Positions 11,701 to 23,008 of a DNA stretch of 64,000 nt are shown piece after piece. The notes beneath the pieces were generated by a model. That model was given only the letters and a program-made list of their open reading frames with translations. It was not told where the DNA came from and searched no databases. Where the stretch lies: the NCBI GenBank assembly GCA_026545765.1, contig CM048839.1:91168914-91232913 (forward strand), given 5' to 3'. How positions within the stretch are numbered: the stretch's first letter is position 1; each line of letters starts with the position of its first letter. Both the position numbers and the translations under genes were made by a program. The DNA is from Plantago major (Eukaryota; Streptophyta; Magnoliopsida; Lamiales; Plantaginaceae).

Positions 11701-12910
11701 TTGGATGGGTTCCGTATGGGTTCTGTATGGCTTTTACAGATGTTACTCACGACATTCTCTCCTATCATCTGGCTCTATCTGGTTCTGATACTCGTATCTG
11801 GACTGAATCTCTAGACGGTTCAATTTCTACCAAGCAAGCCTATTACTCTTTGCGGCCGCGTTTCCTTAAGATTGACTGGGGATCTTGGATATGGGCTCCT
11901 TTTATCCCACCCCGTCGTTCTATCACAGTTTGGAAGGCTATTTATGGTGTTCTTCCAACTATTGAGAAACTGCGGGGCTCTGGTTTTGTTGGTCCTTCGG
12001 TGTGCGTTTTTTGCTATGCTGCTATGGATTGCCAAGACCATTTACTGGTCTCTTGTCCGTTCACTCGGACTATCCGCATACTCTTTGATCTTTCGTGTTC
12101 CTTTTCGAGATTGCTTTAGTTTTGGAGAGCTTCTGTTATATGCCATGGGTCAACATTTTAGCTCTCAGATTCTCTCTTTGTGGCGTCTTGCCTTTGTGAC
12201 GGGCATTTGGGTGCTTTGATGCCTGTAATCGTTGCTTATTTGATGGTGTTCCTGTTTCCAGGCATTCTATTTTGCTTCTGATTTGGAGTCTTGTAGGCGA
12301 GGCTAATTCCCACCCTCTTGGTTCTATGGCTAATAATCAAGTTGATTTACAAGTCCTTCATTCTTTTCGTATTCAAGGGTGCCCGCCTAAGTCACGAGAT
12401 ATCATTGAGGTCCGATGGTATCCCCCTCTCCCGGGATGGATTAAATGCAACACGGATGGAAGTTCTCTTGCCGCTCCTAGCTCCTCTACTGCGGCTGGGG
12501 TTTTTAGAGATTCAAATGGTACCGTGATGGGATGCTTTGTAAATCAGCTGGGTACGCTTTATGCTTTTGAAGCCGAGTTACTTGCGGTTATGATTGGCAT
12601 TGAATTTGCTCACACCCAGGGCTGGAATAAGATTTGGTTGGAGACAGATTCTACTTATGTAGCGAATTTGCTCTCCGCGGGTACTAACTCGGTCCCTTGG
12701 AAATTCCGGAACCGTTGGCTATTGACTCTCTCTCATATGCGTGCCATGGATTTTCGGGTGTCTCATATTTTTCGTGAAGGCAACTCGGTCGCTGATGCTC
12801 TCTCAAAGTTGGATCTGGAGGGTTTCTGGACTTCTCCTTTGGATGTCATTCGACCTCACATACACAGGGACATGTACGGTTTACCTTATTATAGGTTTCC
12901 GCGACGCTAA
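8792..12910 (+). pseudogene. LINE ORF2 (endonuclease, reverse transcriptase, RNase H), disabled
   Basis: Domains in order: apurinic-like endonuclease 8792-9529 (NVLFWNIRGIGN at the start, LLLVGDFNAV, CSDHSPLFV); RT about 10120-10960 (FRPIVLGNFLYKIITKILAD, HQFGFIPGRRIHD, DIRKAFDTLNWDFL, QGVRQGDPLSPLLF, LLYADDV); thumb and connection to about 11800; a C-terminal zinc-finger region about 11890-12090 (FCYAAMDCQDHLLVSCPF); RNase H 12430-12850 with the acidic residues in NTDGSS, FEAELLAV, LETDST and NSVADALSKL. TGA at 9530-9532 and at 9653-9655 both sit where Trp (TGG) is expected, so each is one G-to-A change. Before RT the frame shifts where a PGPDG-like segment has shrunk to PGG (about 10165). 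A stop lies at 10986-10988, and the frame changes again before 11182, before 11676 and before 12272. RNase H itself is open. Confidence 0.9.
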
Positions 12911-13153
12911 CGCTCAGGCACTCTTTTTCCCAGCCATGGGTTTTTCCCACTGGGTTTTTCCATGACTGGGTTTTAACGAGGCCCGCGGTTGCAACCATGG
13001 ATCACCTTGATCCCGGGTTATGTTATTTTGTTTCTTTGTTTGTTTCACTTGTTTCGCGTTGTAACCCGCCTGTGGGTTCCTTTGTAATCTCTATTTTTAC
13101 GCTTTGTACTCTTTTACTTTTATTAATATATGCTCTATTTATGATAAAAAAAA
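12911..13153 (+). other. LINE 3' UTR and A tail
   Basis: The non-coding tail follows the RNase H stop. It holds a repeated GGGTTTTTCC-type motif (12939-12961, CATGGGTTTTTCCCACTGGG and onward), common in 3' UTRs of plant LINEs. It ends in an AT-rich stretch and a short A run right before the target duplication. Confidence 0.75.
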
Positions 13154-13172
13154 TCGTATGGTTGAATAACAA

Positions 13173-13673
13173 AGCAAAGAACTACAATAGTATACACGTT
13201 TTTTTTATTGTGCTTACTTTTTCCATTACTACATGGATATTCATAATTACTTTTTCAGGTTCAAACAAATTACTAATCTATAAAGCCATTTTTTGTAAGG
13301 AGAAAAAATATATATAATAAAATCATTCTTCTGCTATGTTGTTTTTATTAGTTACTATATAGTTTTGTTCTAACATACCGGGGAATGGTGTTAATCTGTG
13401 TCATCATTGTACGACAATTGTCGTATAACAAAACATTCTTGGTACTTTCCATTAATATGGATTCACTTTCCGTACATCTAACTGAATTGCTTGGGCTATC
13501 CCGAATCCCTCCTTTGGTCGTGCAGTTTAGAGGTGGCGTGTTCGTATTGATGGTTGATGTAAATGAAGGTAGCTGGTATGTGAATGAAGTGTTCGTGTTA
13601 AACACTACCCTGTCTTGGGTGTATTGAGACGTAAGATCCACTAGTGCGTCAAATTGTTCCATTTTTTTTATGT
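13173..13673. other. Unassigned stretch right of the LINE
   Basis: It was contiguous with 6033-6777 before the LINE inserted and with 14863-15280 before the next solo LTR. A minus-strand open frame of about 104 codons (13662-13348) and a plus frame of 80 codons overlap here. Neither shows a recognisable domain, so I do not call a gene. Confidence 0.45.
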
Positions 13674-13678
13674 CAGGC

Positions 13679-14862
13679 TGATGCGCTCAAAATTTAATAC
13701 TTATATTAACACAAGTAGTAAAGCAATTGTTATAAACAGACAAGGCTTAAACCACAGGGTCGTTCTCTGGAGGAATTGATTAAGCTAGTTCTATAGAATA
13801 GACTCGCTTGTGTTGGTTGTAAACAGATAGTGTGGATAGTGATACTTCAACCCTAGAATAAAATCTAACATGTACAAGACGAGGTAAAACCTAGATCATG
13901 CAATTCCACAAACAATGAAGCTAAATAAATCCTTTCATGAAGTGTGCTGATACGACTTAATTAATGGTACATCAGTCCCAGTTCATCATCTTGCTATTGA
14001 GAGTACAACCAAATAAGGGCTATAAGTACGTAATCACTACAAAGAGCCTGTCACGAGCTATACAATCATACGGATATAGCATAATGGATGATTAAATACT
14101 AACAAGTTCACACCGAAACACCAAGATTCAGTAATCAAGGTAGCAACCTGTCACATACAAGCTAAATAGTAGTTGCACGATTGATACCTGGATAGGTCAG
14201 TGACAAGAGATCGTCTGAAATGAAATAATGCTTCTATTCCAAGAAAGATTGAATCTCTAGAGTGTTTACAATGCTTGAATAGAAAGAAAATAGACTTAGA
14301 AGGTCTGAAGATATGTTTTAGACTTAATACAAGTGACCTATTTATAGAACCAAGGAAGTAGAAATTCAAAATCATGAGAAAAAACTGCCAGAAATCGTGG
14401 TTGAACTGGTCTTGCTCAGCTCTCACCGCGGTGAGCCTCTTTTTGGTTCTTGGCTTGCCGCGGTGTCTTCTGCTCAGTGACTGTTCTGTTTTGTTTTGCT
14501 CTTTCTGGACCGCGGTGAGCCTCCGTGTTGCTGGAGCTCACCGCGGTGAGCCTCCCATCCGGAAAAGCTCCCATTTTTCCCACTTCTTCCTATTTTTACT
14601 CCCTTTTCTCAACCTCCTTGTCACCTCCTTGGAGTAGTGGCCTACTACTTGGCCTTAGTGTGCTTCTAGAAGCTTGGATAAGCTTCGATTTTGCATACGC
14701 TCCTCCAAATCCTTACCTTTTACACTAAAACACCTGAAAAGGTACAAAACACACAAAATACCCAAACGTGAAAATGCACTAAAACACTATAAAAAGGGGC
14801 TAAAGGACATAACAAAATATGGTAAAAAAGACTAAATGAGTCGTTAAAATATCGACTCATCA
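13679..14862 (-). mobile_element. Solo LTR of an Athila/Tat-like gypsy family
   Basis: 1184 bases with TG...CA ends and a perfect 5-base duplication CAGGC (13674-13678 and 14863-14867). On the minus strand it starts TGATGAGTCGAT and ends GAGCGCATCA. The same start is seen at 61532 in plus orientation, and a similar end (TTTGAGCATATCA) directly precedes a primer site at 63661, which ties the family to Athila/Tat. Inside are a TATA box (minus CTATAAATAGG, near 14340) and four copies of a palindromic ACCGCGGTGAG-type motif upstream of it. No coding. Confidence 0.9.
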
Positions 14863-15277
14863 CAGGCGAACATGACCGGGAGTGATGCAACCACGACAAT
14901 TTTTTGTATAATTTTGCATTAGTTGGATGAAGTTATAATCTTCTTGTCATTTAGCGTTAGGGTCATGGTTAATGTGGAATTGTCTAATTCCCATCACATT
15001 TCTTCAGTTGTGATTGTCAGGGCAGTTGCTTAAAAGCCATGACGAGGTTAATGCACCCGTTGTATTAATCCAGTATGACATGTTATGACAATACTAGGGA
15101 ATCAAGATGAGGGGGATTGGTGGTCACCGAGATGTAAGTTAGTAAACTAGGTGAGAAATCTCCCAGTGTGTCTGCGGGGTGATATGTATGGGCCGTACAA
15201 CTTTGCTATTGAACCCCATGCCAGTTTCTGCAGTGTGATGTAATTGGAGGTTATCCTCGGTCCAGTCCCGTAATGGT
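14863..15277. other. Unassigned stretch between solo LTR and CACTA element
   Basis: No domain, repeat or RNA gene was recognised. It joins 13173-13678 on one side and 16515 onward on the other if the two insertions are set aside. Confidence 0.45.
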
Positions 15278-15280
15278 GAT

Positions 15281-16514
15281 CACTACAAGAAATTTCGATT
15301 TTAACGACGGATCTTAGGACGGATTTATCTGTCTCGAATTAGCGACGGATTAGAGACGGATTGAGTAGAGACGGATAAATTATCCGTCTCTAATTACGTT
15401 GACCCAAAGCAAAAAAAAAAAAAAAAATTTGAAATTTAGCGACGGATAGCCCTATCCGTCGCTAAGGTGAAATGTAACCCTAATATTAACAACTCCTTCC
15501 TTCCATCACTCACAATTCCATCTCTGTATTCTCTCCTTCCTCCCACCACCTCCGCACCACCACCCTTCCACCACCACCGGCCTCACACCACCTCCGCACC
15601 CTTCCACCCTTCACCACCCAACTCCACCTCCCATCCACTGCCCCACTTCTCTGCCACCACGCCACCACTAGGAGATCTCCCTCCCACCGCCTCCCACCAC
15701 CACACCACCACCACTGCCTCCAGATCCGTCCACCACTATTCCTCCACCTCCCCGCCTCTACTAACCACCCACCACCACTGTACCCCGCCGCCACCCACCC
15801 AACACCACCAACCCACCTCCATCTGGATCTCACCAGATTTGCCACCACACACGAGATCCACACTATTTCTTCCAGATCCGTATAGATCTAACTTCCTCCG
15901 TCCAAGATTCGTCAAGATGCAATAAGATCCGACCAGATCCACCACCTGCTTCCGATGAGTAGTCAGGTGGAGAAGAAGGCTGTTCGTTTTTTTTACCTTT
16001 TCTATATTTTTTTCATTTTTTCTTATTAATTTTGTATAATTTCTTCTTTGTATTATTGACTATTGTATATTGTATTATTGAATATTGGATATTGAATATT
16101 GTATTATTGAATATTGTATGTCCAATAATATTGTATAAAATTGTCGATTTATTGTATATTGTATTATTGAATATTGTATATCCGTATTGAATATTGTATT
16201 ATTATATCATTGTCGATTTATTTATAATAAACATAGATAAAATTGTATCATTGTCGATGTAAATACAATAAACCGAGATAAAACTGGATATTTATCCATC
16301 TCGTCTCGAAAAAGGGCAATGACGGTCAACGAATTTATCCGTCACTAACCGTCGGTAAACTAGAGATAGATAAATTATCAGTCTCTAAAAAGCTTGTGAC
16401 GACAAATTTAGAGATGACATATTTATCCGTCGCTACGGATTTAGCGACGGATCGGTCGTTGTTTAGCGACGGGGACGGATAAATCCGTCGCTAAACAGCA
16501 GATTTTTTGTAGTG
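15281..16514. mobile_element. Non-autonomous CACTA (CMC/EnSpm) transposon
   Basis: 1234 bases, starting CACTACAAGAAATTTCG and ending CAGATTTTTTGTAGTG, so the terminal CACTACAA/TTGTAGTG repeats are inverted. A 3-base duplication GAT flanks it (15278-15280 and 16515-16517), as CACTA elements make. Both ends carry many subterminal copies of a short word, AGCGACGGAT or GACGGATAAAT, in both orientations, the usual transposase-binding pattern. No transposase is present, so it must rely on an autonomous relative. The centre has a Pro/His-rich open frame and, at 16050-16260, an AT-rich run built on ATTGTATTATTGAATATTG. Confidence 0.93.
15467..15925 (+). CDS. Pro/His/Thr/Ser-rich open frame inside the CACTA element
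   Basis: 152 codons of low-complexity protein (repeats of PPTTSAPP, HHRPHTTSAP and HHHTTTTASR type). No known domain. The region is C-rich on the plus strand (CCACC repeats), so the open frame could simply follow from composition, and a Gly/Val/Trp-rich frame is open on the other strand. CACTA elements often carry captured host fragments, which is one possible source. I do not claim that it is expressed. Confidence 0.25.
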   Translation: MKCNPNINNSFLPSLTIPSLYSLLPPTTSAPPPFHHHRPHTTSAPFHPSPPNSTSHPLPHFSATTPPLGDLPPTASHHHTTTTASRSVHHYSSTSPPLLTTHHHCTPPPPTQHHQPTSIWISPDLPPHTRSTLFLPDPYRSNFLRPRFVKMQ

Positions 16515-17454
16515 GATGCAATTGGGCAATGATGTGACAATGAAATGTGTGATATAACATGCTTTTAGACCCTTGTTTTTTGCTTTAGATTCAATATTTG
16601 TATCGTTTTATGGTCAAATACCAACTTCATGTGTATTTTGTAGGTCATGATCGCATTTTTGAGGAATTGCACGATTTCAGGCGCCAAAACGACATAATTG
16701 TGCGAAATCAAGAAAGTTAAGCAAATACGCAAAATTGGCTGATGCACGAAGTTCGAGGAGTCAAAACATGTCATGTGACCAGCCAGTGCCAAGATAATTG
16801 AAGATGCTACAACTTTGTAGAAGACAAATTTTCGAGGAAATGAAGTTACGAAGCCCGAAATTGAAGAATGAAGAAAACAGATTTGAATATGTGGGAATCG
16901 CACTTTACGGTCCACAATGGGCCGCATAAGGGTGTGTGCAGTCCCCTGTGGACCGCAGTGCACTGCATCTTCATTTTTTCAGACTGTTTTCTGGCCTGTC
17001 AGGCTAGGGTCGGTCTTCCTGAAGCTTCCTTAATGATCAATGGCGGTTAGAGCTCGGAATTTTCAGTATAAATAAGACCTTTGGGGTCTCGTAATCAAGA
17101 GAGAGCGGAATGGAAGGGTTCCGAACAAGAGAACGGAATGTTAGGGTTCCAAATCACAAAACCAGCTCTCCTGTGAGAGAACCACTCATCAAGGAAGTGA
17201 AACCCCAAAACCCTAGCCGTCAGCAAGCAATCAAGAAGACTTCAAGACATCCAAGAAGGCACCAGGATCAATCATCAGAGAAGAATCGAAGAAGGGGAAT
17301 CCGAAGGTCGACACTCGCCATCTTCTTACGGTTTAGTTGTTTCAACATGATTTCAATTCAGTTTACAGTTTGTTTACTTTCAGTTATGTCATTCTAATTT
17401 ACCTGCGTAAGGGTTAGCCGGGATCTTTGATTGCTTGGTTTATATATGATGGAA
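16515..17454 (+). mobile_element. Element C (Athila-like gypsy): 5' LTR, left part
   Basis: This stretch leads to the target duplication TGGAA (17450-17454) of element B, and the LTR resumes right of B and runs to the primer site at 46527. It holds a TATA box (TATAAATA 17067-17074) and GC-richer words such as GGTCCACAATGGGCCGC. The exact LTR start is uncertain (about 16533-16549) because no 3' LTR of this element was found for comparison. Confidence 0.7.
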
Positions 17455-19112
17455 TGTTGGTCCAGATAACGGCAAAGTAAAAGACTAGCGGGGGGGGGGG
17501 GGGTGGGGTGAATAGTCTTTTAAAACTTTTGTCGATAAACACAGTTTCTCAGATATCTGTGTAGATATCTGATACTTAATTTCAGAGAGCGGAAGACTTT
17601 TATGTGATAAGTGCACGTGCTCAGCAAGATGTGTGTAAGTACTTTGCAAGATAAGTAAAGCAAGTAATAAACTGCAGAAAGTAAATAACACAAGTCTTTT
17701 TATAGTGGTATCTGAAGGTGGCGTAATCCTTCAACTAATCCACTTCGGCCTTTCTCAGACCTAGAATCCACTAAGACAGATAAATGAGTTAACCTTACAA
17801 ATATCTTCTCTTGATTCCTAAATACACTAGGTTCCCAACCAAGTGTTCCCCCTAAGTTATTCCCCCGCTTTCACAACCAAGTACTTCCTGTACTCAGAAA
17901 CCTTTTTGAGCTATTCCTTAGCTTCCCAAGCTAAGTACTTCCTGTGCTCAACCTTGGAGTTATTCCTTAGTTTCCCAAACTAAGTACTTCCTATACTCCA
18001 CGCCGAATATGGTGTTGGTTTTAGGTTTGTTTGTCAGGTGAGCTTCTTGAATAACTTATTCAGTTATTCAGATAGCTCTATGAATCAAGTATACTTTTTC
18101 AATGTATGGTATCTTGTTCTCTACTGACCCAAGTCTATTGTAAGTGTTCCAGAGAATGAATCTCAGATATGAAATCTTAGTTCAACTCTTTCACAGATAA
18201 CAATGCTTGTTAAGGATCAGGACACTTAGAACTTTTGTGCTATTTAGAATCAAGAGCTTTGGTCGCAACAGAAAGCTTGAAGGTAAGTAGTTTGCTTGAG
18301 AGAGCTTGTGTGTTAGTATTCAATGTAAGTTCAATGTTCTGTGTGTTCTAAGGTGTGTTCTCAAGCAGTCTAAGTGTTGATATTTATAGATGAATTTGAG
18401 TGCCGTTTAAATAGTATCCATTAGGCTTAACTCAATTTTAAACTATTGATATCTGAATATAGTATTGTAGCAGGTTTGTCTTCTTCTTCAGAGGCTACCG
18501 TTTTTGTTCAGACATTTCTGTCTGTGCATTTAATGCACTGTACTATATTTTGTCCTGTAGTGCCAACGGAACTATGCATGGTATCAGAGATCTTTATACA
18601 ATCAGAGTTTTCTGAAACTTTACATGTTCTTTTCCATCGATTATCACAACTCCAGATACCATTTGTTGAAACAACTTTGGTATAAAATATTTCTCTTTCA
18701 GAAACATAGTTTATATCCAAGGTATCTTAGTGTAGATATCTGTGGGCACTTTCCTCGTCTCAGAAACCTTTTATGCTCAGATATCTTTTACAACACTTGT
18801 GTTTCGAAACACTTGTTTCTTCAAGATATCTGGACACAGGTATCTGAAAAACCTTTCTCTTCAGCAATCTTGTGCAGTCTTCAAATCTTCAAATCCATTG
18901 AACTTTTCCTGCTGGAAGTCTTCTTCTTGGTCTTCTTTAGAAAATAAAAATTACATTTCGAGACCTAACATCCTATACAAGATTTGCTAGACTATCATAC
19001 TTAGTGAGTTTCCTCTTTTACAGTGTTCAAGTGAACCAAGAGTACTAACCACCTTTCTGAGCTAAGATAAGTCATTAGGTTACTGATCAAAATCTAAACA
19101 GATATTCTAACA
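17455..19112 (-). repeat. Element B 3' LTR
   Basis: 1658 bases. On the minus strand it begins TGTTAGAATATCTG and ends ATCTGGACCAACA. It has a poly-G tract near 17490, a tandem hairpin array (17830-17985) and many GATATCTG words. Its middle (about 18467-18783) is in the same orientation as in the LTRs of element A, so it is probably the ancestral arrangement. Confidence 0.92.
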
Positions 19113-19127
19113 AATTTCTCCCATTTT
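19113..19127 (-). promoter_or_regulatory. Polypurine tract of element B
   Basis: On the minus strand an AAAATGGGAGAAATT run directly abuts the 3' LTR (TGTTAG...). This is the expected place and composition for the plus-strand primer of a copia element. Confidence 0.8.
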
Positions 19128-19500
19128 GATCAGTTAACGATGACTATCTGACCTATTACAAATCTGGATGAGGAAACAATCCATCACTTAATCATTTCTT
19201 ATGATCTTTCAATTCATATAATTAAGTACAGAAAGTAAACATCAACCAAATCACAAGGTGTGATCTTTGCTGACAAGTTATCTTTTATAAAGAATGATAT
19301 CTGAGAGTAAGTTCATCAGATATGATATCTAGAAAGCTTCTGAGATAACTTTAGTACATAATACAATTTAGCTCAGTCAACAAGATACAAAAATACATAG
19401 TAAATTAGGACAACAGGAGTAACCAAGCTCCAAGTAGACATCCTAATGAACTAGTCTTCAAGTCTTCTATACTTCAAGTCTTCAAAAGCAGTTCCATGGA

Positions 19501-21066
19501 TCAATCTGCAAATTTCCTATCACCAAACCTTTTGATATCATTAGAGTAGTCATAGAGAAGAGTTCTGACAATCATCGCTGTGTCTCTGGCAAATCCACAG
19601 ACTTCCTTGTAGGTTTTGGTAGGATTTTTCTTGACAAAGTGCTTGACCCACAAATACTTTCCCCACTTCCAGGCATGCTCGATTCTGATATCTGATAGCT
19701 TGAAGTATTCATAAATGATCTTCAGATATCTGATGTCACCCTTGTATTGATCTTCAGTTAAGTAGAAGGACTCATAGGGTTCCACAGTAAGTCTTGATCT
19801 TGTGCCTATTCCAGTAATGTTGGGAATTCTGTGCACATCATCTGGCTTTCCATAAGGACATTCATCAGAGAGGTCCTTTTTCATGGCTTCTATTCTCTTG
19901 ATCACTTCAAAATCCAACCATGCTTTGATGTGGTTGGTGTTAATCAAGATTGGCTTATCTTTTCTCCATGCCATGAGCTGTTTATGGATTGGTTCTGGAA
20001 ACCTTGAATTTAGCAGTAAATGCCTGAGTTCCAGAATCCAGTGGCCATTTTTCTGATTTATGCACCTGTAGACAGAGGAGTTGTTGTCATTCTTCACATA
20101 CTCAATTTTGGCTTCTTCTGGTCTGAGTGGAAGTTGACTTTGTCTTTGTTCAGCTCTCAGCCTGTTCCTCCTTTGTCTTGAATTCTCCTTTGGGGTAATG
20201 CTTGAAGAACCACCCTGGATAGACTTGGTATTTCCAAAGGGTGTTTTAACTGCCAAAGGCTTTGCAGCTATGGGCTCAGTTAGGCTTTCAATTTTCCTTT
20301 TTCTGTGAAGAGGAGCTTCATCTTCATCAGTCTCTTCATCATCATCATCAAGATCAATTCTTGTGAGACTTTTGCAACCTTCTTCATTGCCCAGGGATTT
20401 GATTTGGCCTTCTTTTTCAGAAGAAGAAGATTCATCAATCCCTTTTACTTGTCTTGTCCTTGGAGCCTTGGTACTCCTTGGAGGTTTTTGTGCTCTGGCC
20501 CTTGTTGTTATTCCTTGTTCAGGAAGTTGAGTGGTGGTCACTATCTGTAGAGCAGTATGACTGGAGGAGGGCTCATTTATTCTGAGAGGTGGTTGTTCAG
20601 ATTTTCTTTTGTTTCCTCTTCCTCTTCCTCTTCCTCTCTGAGCCTCTTGATAGTCTTCCCCCTTAGTCATTGTTTACTGACTCAGAATCACAAATGATTC
20701 TGAAAGGGAGTTAAAGTTCCCTTGCAGATAGTTGTAAGCAGCAACCAACTTTTCCAGATCAGCCTTGAGCTCCTGATTTTGTTTGATAAGACCAGTATCC
20801 TTATCAGTAAGCTCTACCAGTGGGCCTTGAACAGCGTATGCTTTTCCAGCAGCAAAGCAAGCCTCTTCAAAGGCTTTTGCAGCCATGTTTTGGTCATCAT
20901 CCCTAACCATCCCTAGATCTTTCTGAGAAATGACTAGACTGGTTGTTCTCTGAGTGATGAGCTCAGTGAATGACTTTAGTTCTGCAGGGACGGATGCAAT
21001 GGCGGCTTTATTTTGAGAAGATAACTCCTTTTCCAATTTAGCCAGTACTTGATATTTGTTCAAGTA
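19501..21066 (-). pseudogene. Element B accessory module, distal part (unknown protein)
   Basis: This lies between the polypurine tract and element A and has two open pieces. The distal one (20670-19501, 389 codons) begins with a basic, low-complexity N-terminus (GRGRGRGNKRK), has an acidic run (DLDDDDEETDEDEAP), and ends in a folded-looking domain of about 190 residues: YRCINQKNGHWILELRHLLL, KAWLDFEVIKR, CPYGKPDDVH, HAWKWGKYLWVKHFVKK. The same domain is found in element A at 23935-23009, about 55 percent identical by eye over its first 80 residues. It matches no family I know. No signal peptide or membrane helix is apparent although it is in the place where SIRE elements carry an env-like ORF. 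Confidence 0.7.
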
Positions 21067-22496
21067 TGTTGGTCCAGATAACGACAAAGTAAAAGACTAG
21101 AGGGGGGGGGGGGTGAATAGTCTTTTAAAACTTTTGTCGATAAACACAATTTCTCAGAAACCTGGGGGTTTCTGATACTTAAATTCAGAGCGCGGAAGAC
21201 TTTAAGATAGGTAAGTGCAGAAACAATAAGTATGTGTGTGTGTGCTTTGCTAAAATGTAAATACAGAAAGGTAAATGACACAGCAAATATAGTGGTATCT
21301 GGAGGTGGCGTAATCCTCCAACTAATCCACTTCGGTCTTTCTGAGACCTAGAATTCACTAGAACAGATAATTGAGTTCACCTTACAATAATCCTATTCTA
21401 AGATTCTTAAACAAATGGTTCCCAACCAAATGTTCCCCCTGAGTTATTCCCCAGCTCCTAGAGCTAAGTACTTCCTCTACTCAGATAACCTTGGAGTTAT
21501 TCCCTGATTTTCCAAATCAAGTACTTCCTCTACTCCACGCCTTGATGGTGTTGGTTATAAGGTTTTGTCAGAAAGGCTTCTCGTATAACTTTTCAGTGAT
21601 GTTTTCAGAGAGCTAATCAGAACGAGACTACTTAATACACTTGTTCAGTGGATGGCAGTCTGCTCTATACTGACCCAAGTAATTGATGTCCGTTCTGGAG
21701 AATGAGCTTCAGAAAGGGTAACTGATAGTTCAACTCTTTCACGAATAACAATCTCTTGTTAAGGTTCAGGACAACTTAGAACTACTAGTGATTCTTCGAG
21801 CAACAGAAAGCTTTCAGAAAGGGTAGTAGAGTGCTTGAGAGAATACTTTGCTTGATGATAAGTTTGCAAGATAGAGCGTTCTAAGGTGTGTTCTTCAAGC
21901 ATCTAAGTGTGTGATATATATAGATAAATTTGAGAGGCGTTTGAATTATATCCGTTGTGCTCTCCATCAAATTATATCCGTTTATATCTTGAACTATGTA
22001 CTCAGAAGTCACTATCTCATTTTTCAGAGAGGACTGCTTTTTGCAGCATTTCTGCCGATGCATTTAATGCATAGTACTGTTCATTGTCCTATAGTCTCAA
22101 CGGATACATGAGCCTTTTTGATGGCTTGCATGCTCCATACGCATGATGTCATATGTCCAGAATCATATTTCGAAAGTAAGTTAATATACTTAAGATAGGA
22201 TTAAGGACATAGTCTTTCTGAGTTAGACTAAACCTTTGTGTCTTCATAAACCTTGTGCAATCTTCAGTCTTCTAATCTTCAGAAAAGCTCCATTGCTAGG
22301 ATTGATCTTCATGGTCTTCTTGAAATAAAAATTACACTCAGAGACCTATAATCCTAATACAAGATTTACTAGACTAATCATACTCAGTGATTTCCTCTTT
22401 TACAATGTTCAAGTGAACCAAGAGTACTTAATCACCTTTCTGGCTAAGATAAGAACATGTGATGAGTGATCAAAATACTAACAGATATTCCTAACA
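21067..22496 (-). repeat. Element A 3' LTR
   Basis: 1430 bases. On the minus strand it starts TGTTAGGAATATCTG and ends TCTGGACCAACA. It carries a poly-G tract (about 21102-21114), a hairpin CAGAAACC/GGTTTCTG near 21155-21175, and the tandem hairpin array at about 21418-21530. Confidence 0.92.
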
Positions 22497-22511
22497 AATT
22501 TCCCCCTTTTT
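22497..22511 (-). promoter_or_regulatory. Polypurine tract of element A
   Basis: On the minus strand AAAAAGGGGGAAATT directly precedes the 3' LTR. Confidence 0.85.
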
Positions 22512-23008
22512 GATCAGTCATCCATGACTATCTTTCGAGTCCTATTACAAAATTGTAATCCTGGAAGAGAAAACAATCCACCACTTAATCATTTCAAATG
22601 ATATTCAATTTTAGTTGAATTAAGTGCAGAAAGTAAACATCAACCAAATCACAAGAAGTGATCTTTGCTGATAAGTTGTCATCTATTAAAATGTATCTGA
22701 GAGTATGATCTTCAGATAGGTACAGTTTACATAAAGAGATGCAACTTTTACATATAGAGAATTTTAGAAACAATCAGCAAGATTACAAAAAGTAATAAAA
22801 CAAACTAAGTAAATTAGAACAAAGGAGAGTCCAAGCTCCAAGAGAGTATTCTAATGTTACTAGTCTTCAAAAACGCAACTTGGGTTTAGATACCTCAAGT
22901 TCTTCAGCATCCTTTATGGATCAGTTGACATGATCATCCACTTTTCTGCATTCTTGGACATAGTCATAAAGAATCCTTCTGACAGAGAGCTCTGTCTTTC
23001 TGGATAAG

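Larger units (their letters stand above)
6798..13153 (+). mobile_element. L1-type LINE, full length but disabled
   Basis: A non-LTR retrotransposon of about 6.4 kb: doubled 5' UTR, ORF1 with zinc knuckle, ORF2 with endonuclease, RT, C-terminal zinc finger and RNase H, a 3' UTR and a short A tail (about 13146-13153). Its ends are set by an imperfect target duplication. TATGGTTGAATAA is exact at 6781-6793 and 13157-13169, and the match extends to 6778-6797 against 13154-13172 with one mismatch and one one-base gap. A duplication of 18-20 bases and an A tail are what target-primed reverse transcription leaves. ORF2 carries in-frame stops and at least four frame changes, so the copy is dead. ORF1 is still open. 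Confidence 0.9.

Noticed and set aside
13348-13662. A minus-strand gene of about 104 codons.
   Set aside because: No recognisable domain, an overlapping open frame on the other strand, and no exon neighbours found across the adjacent insertions.
15510-15863. A Gly/Trp/Val-rich minus-strand protein.
   Set aside because: It is the reverse of the C-rich segment in the CACTA element; composition alone explains it.
17830-17985. A CRISPR-like array, from the regularly spaced repeats.
   Set aside because: The units lie in retrotransposon LTRs of a plant, the repeats vary while keeping pairing, and there are no spacers or cas genes.
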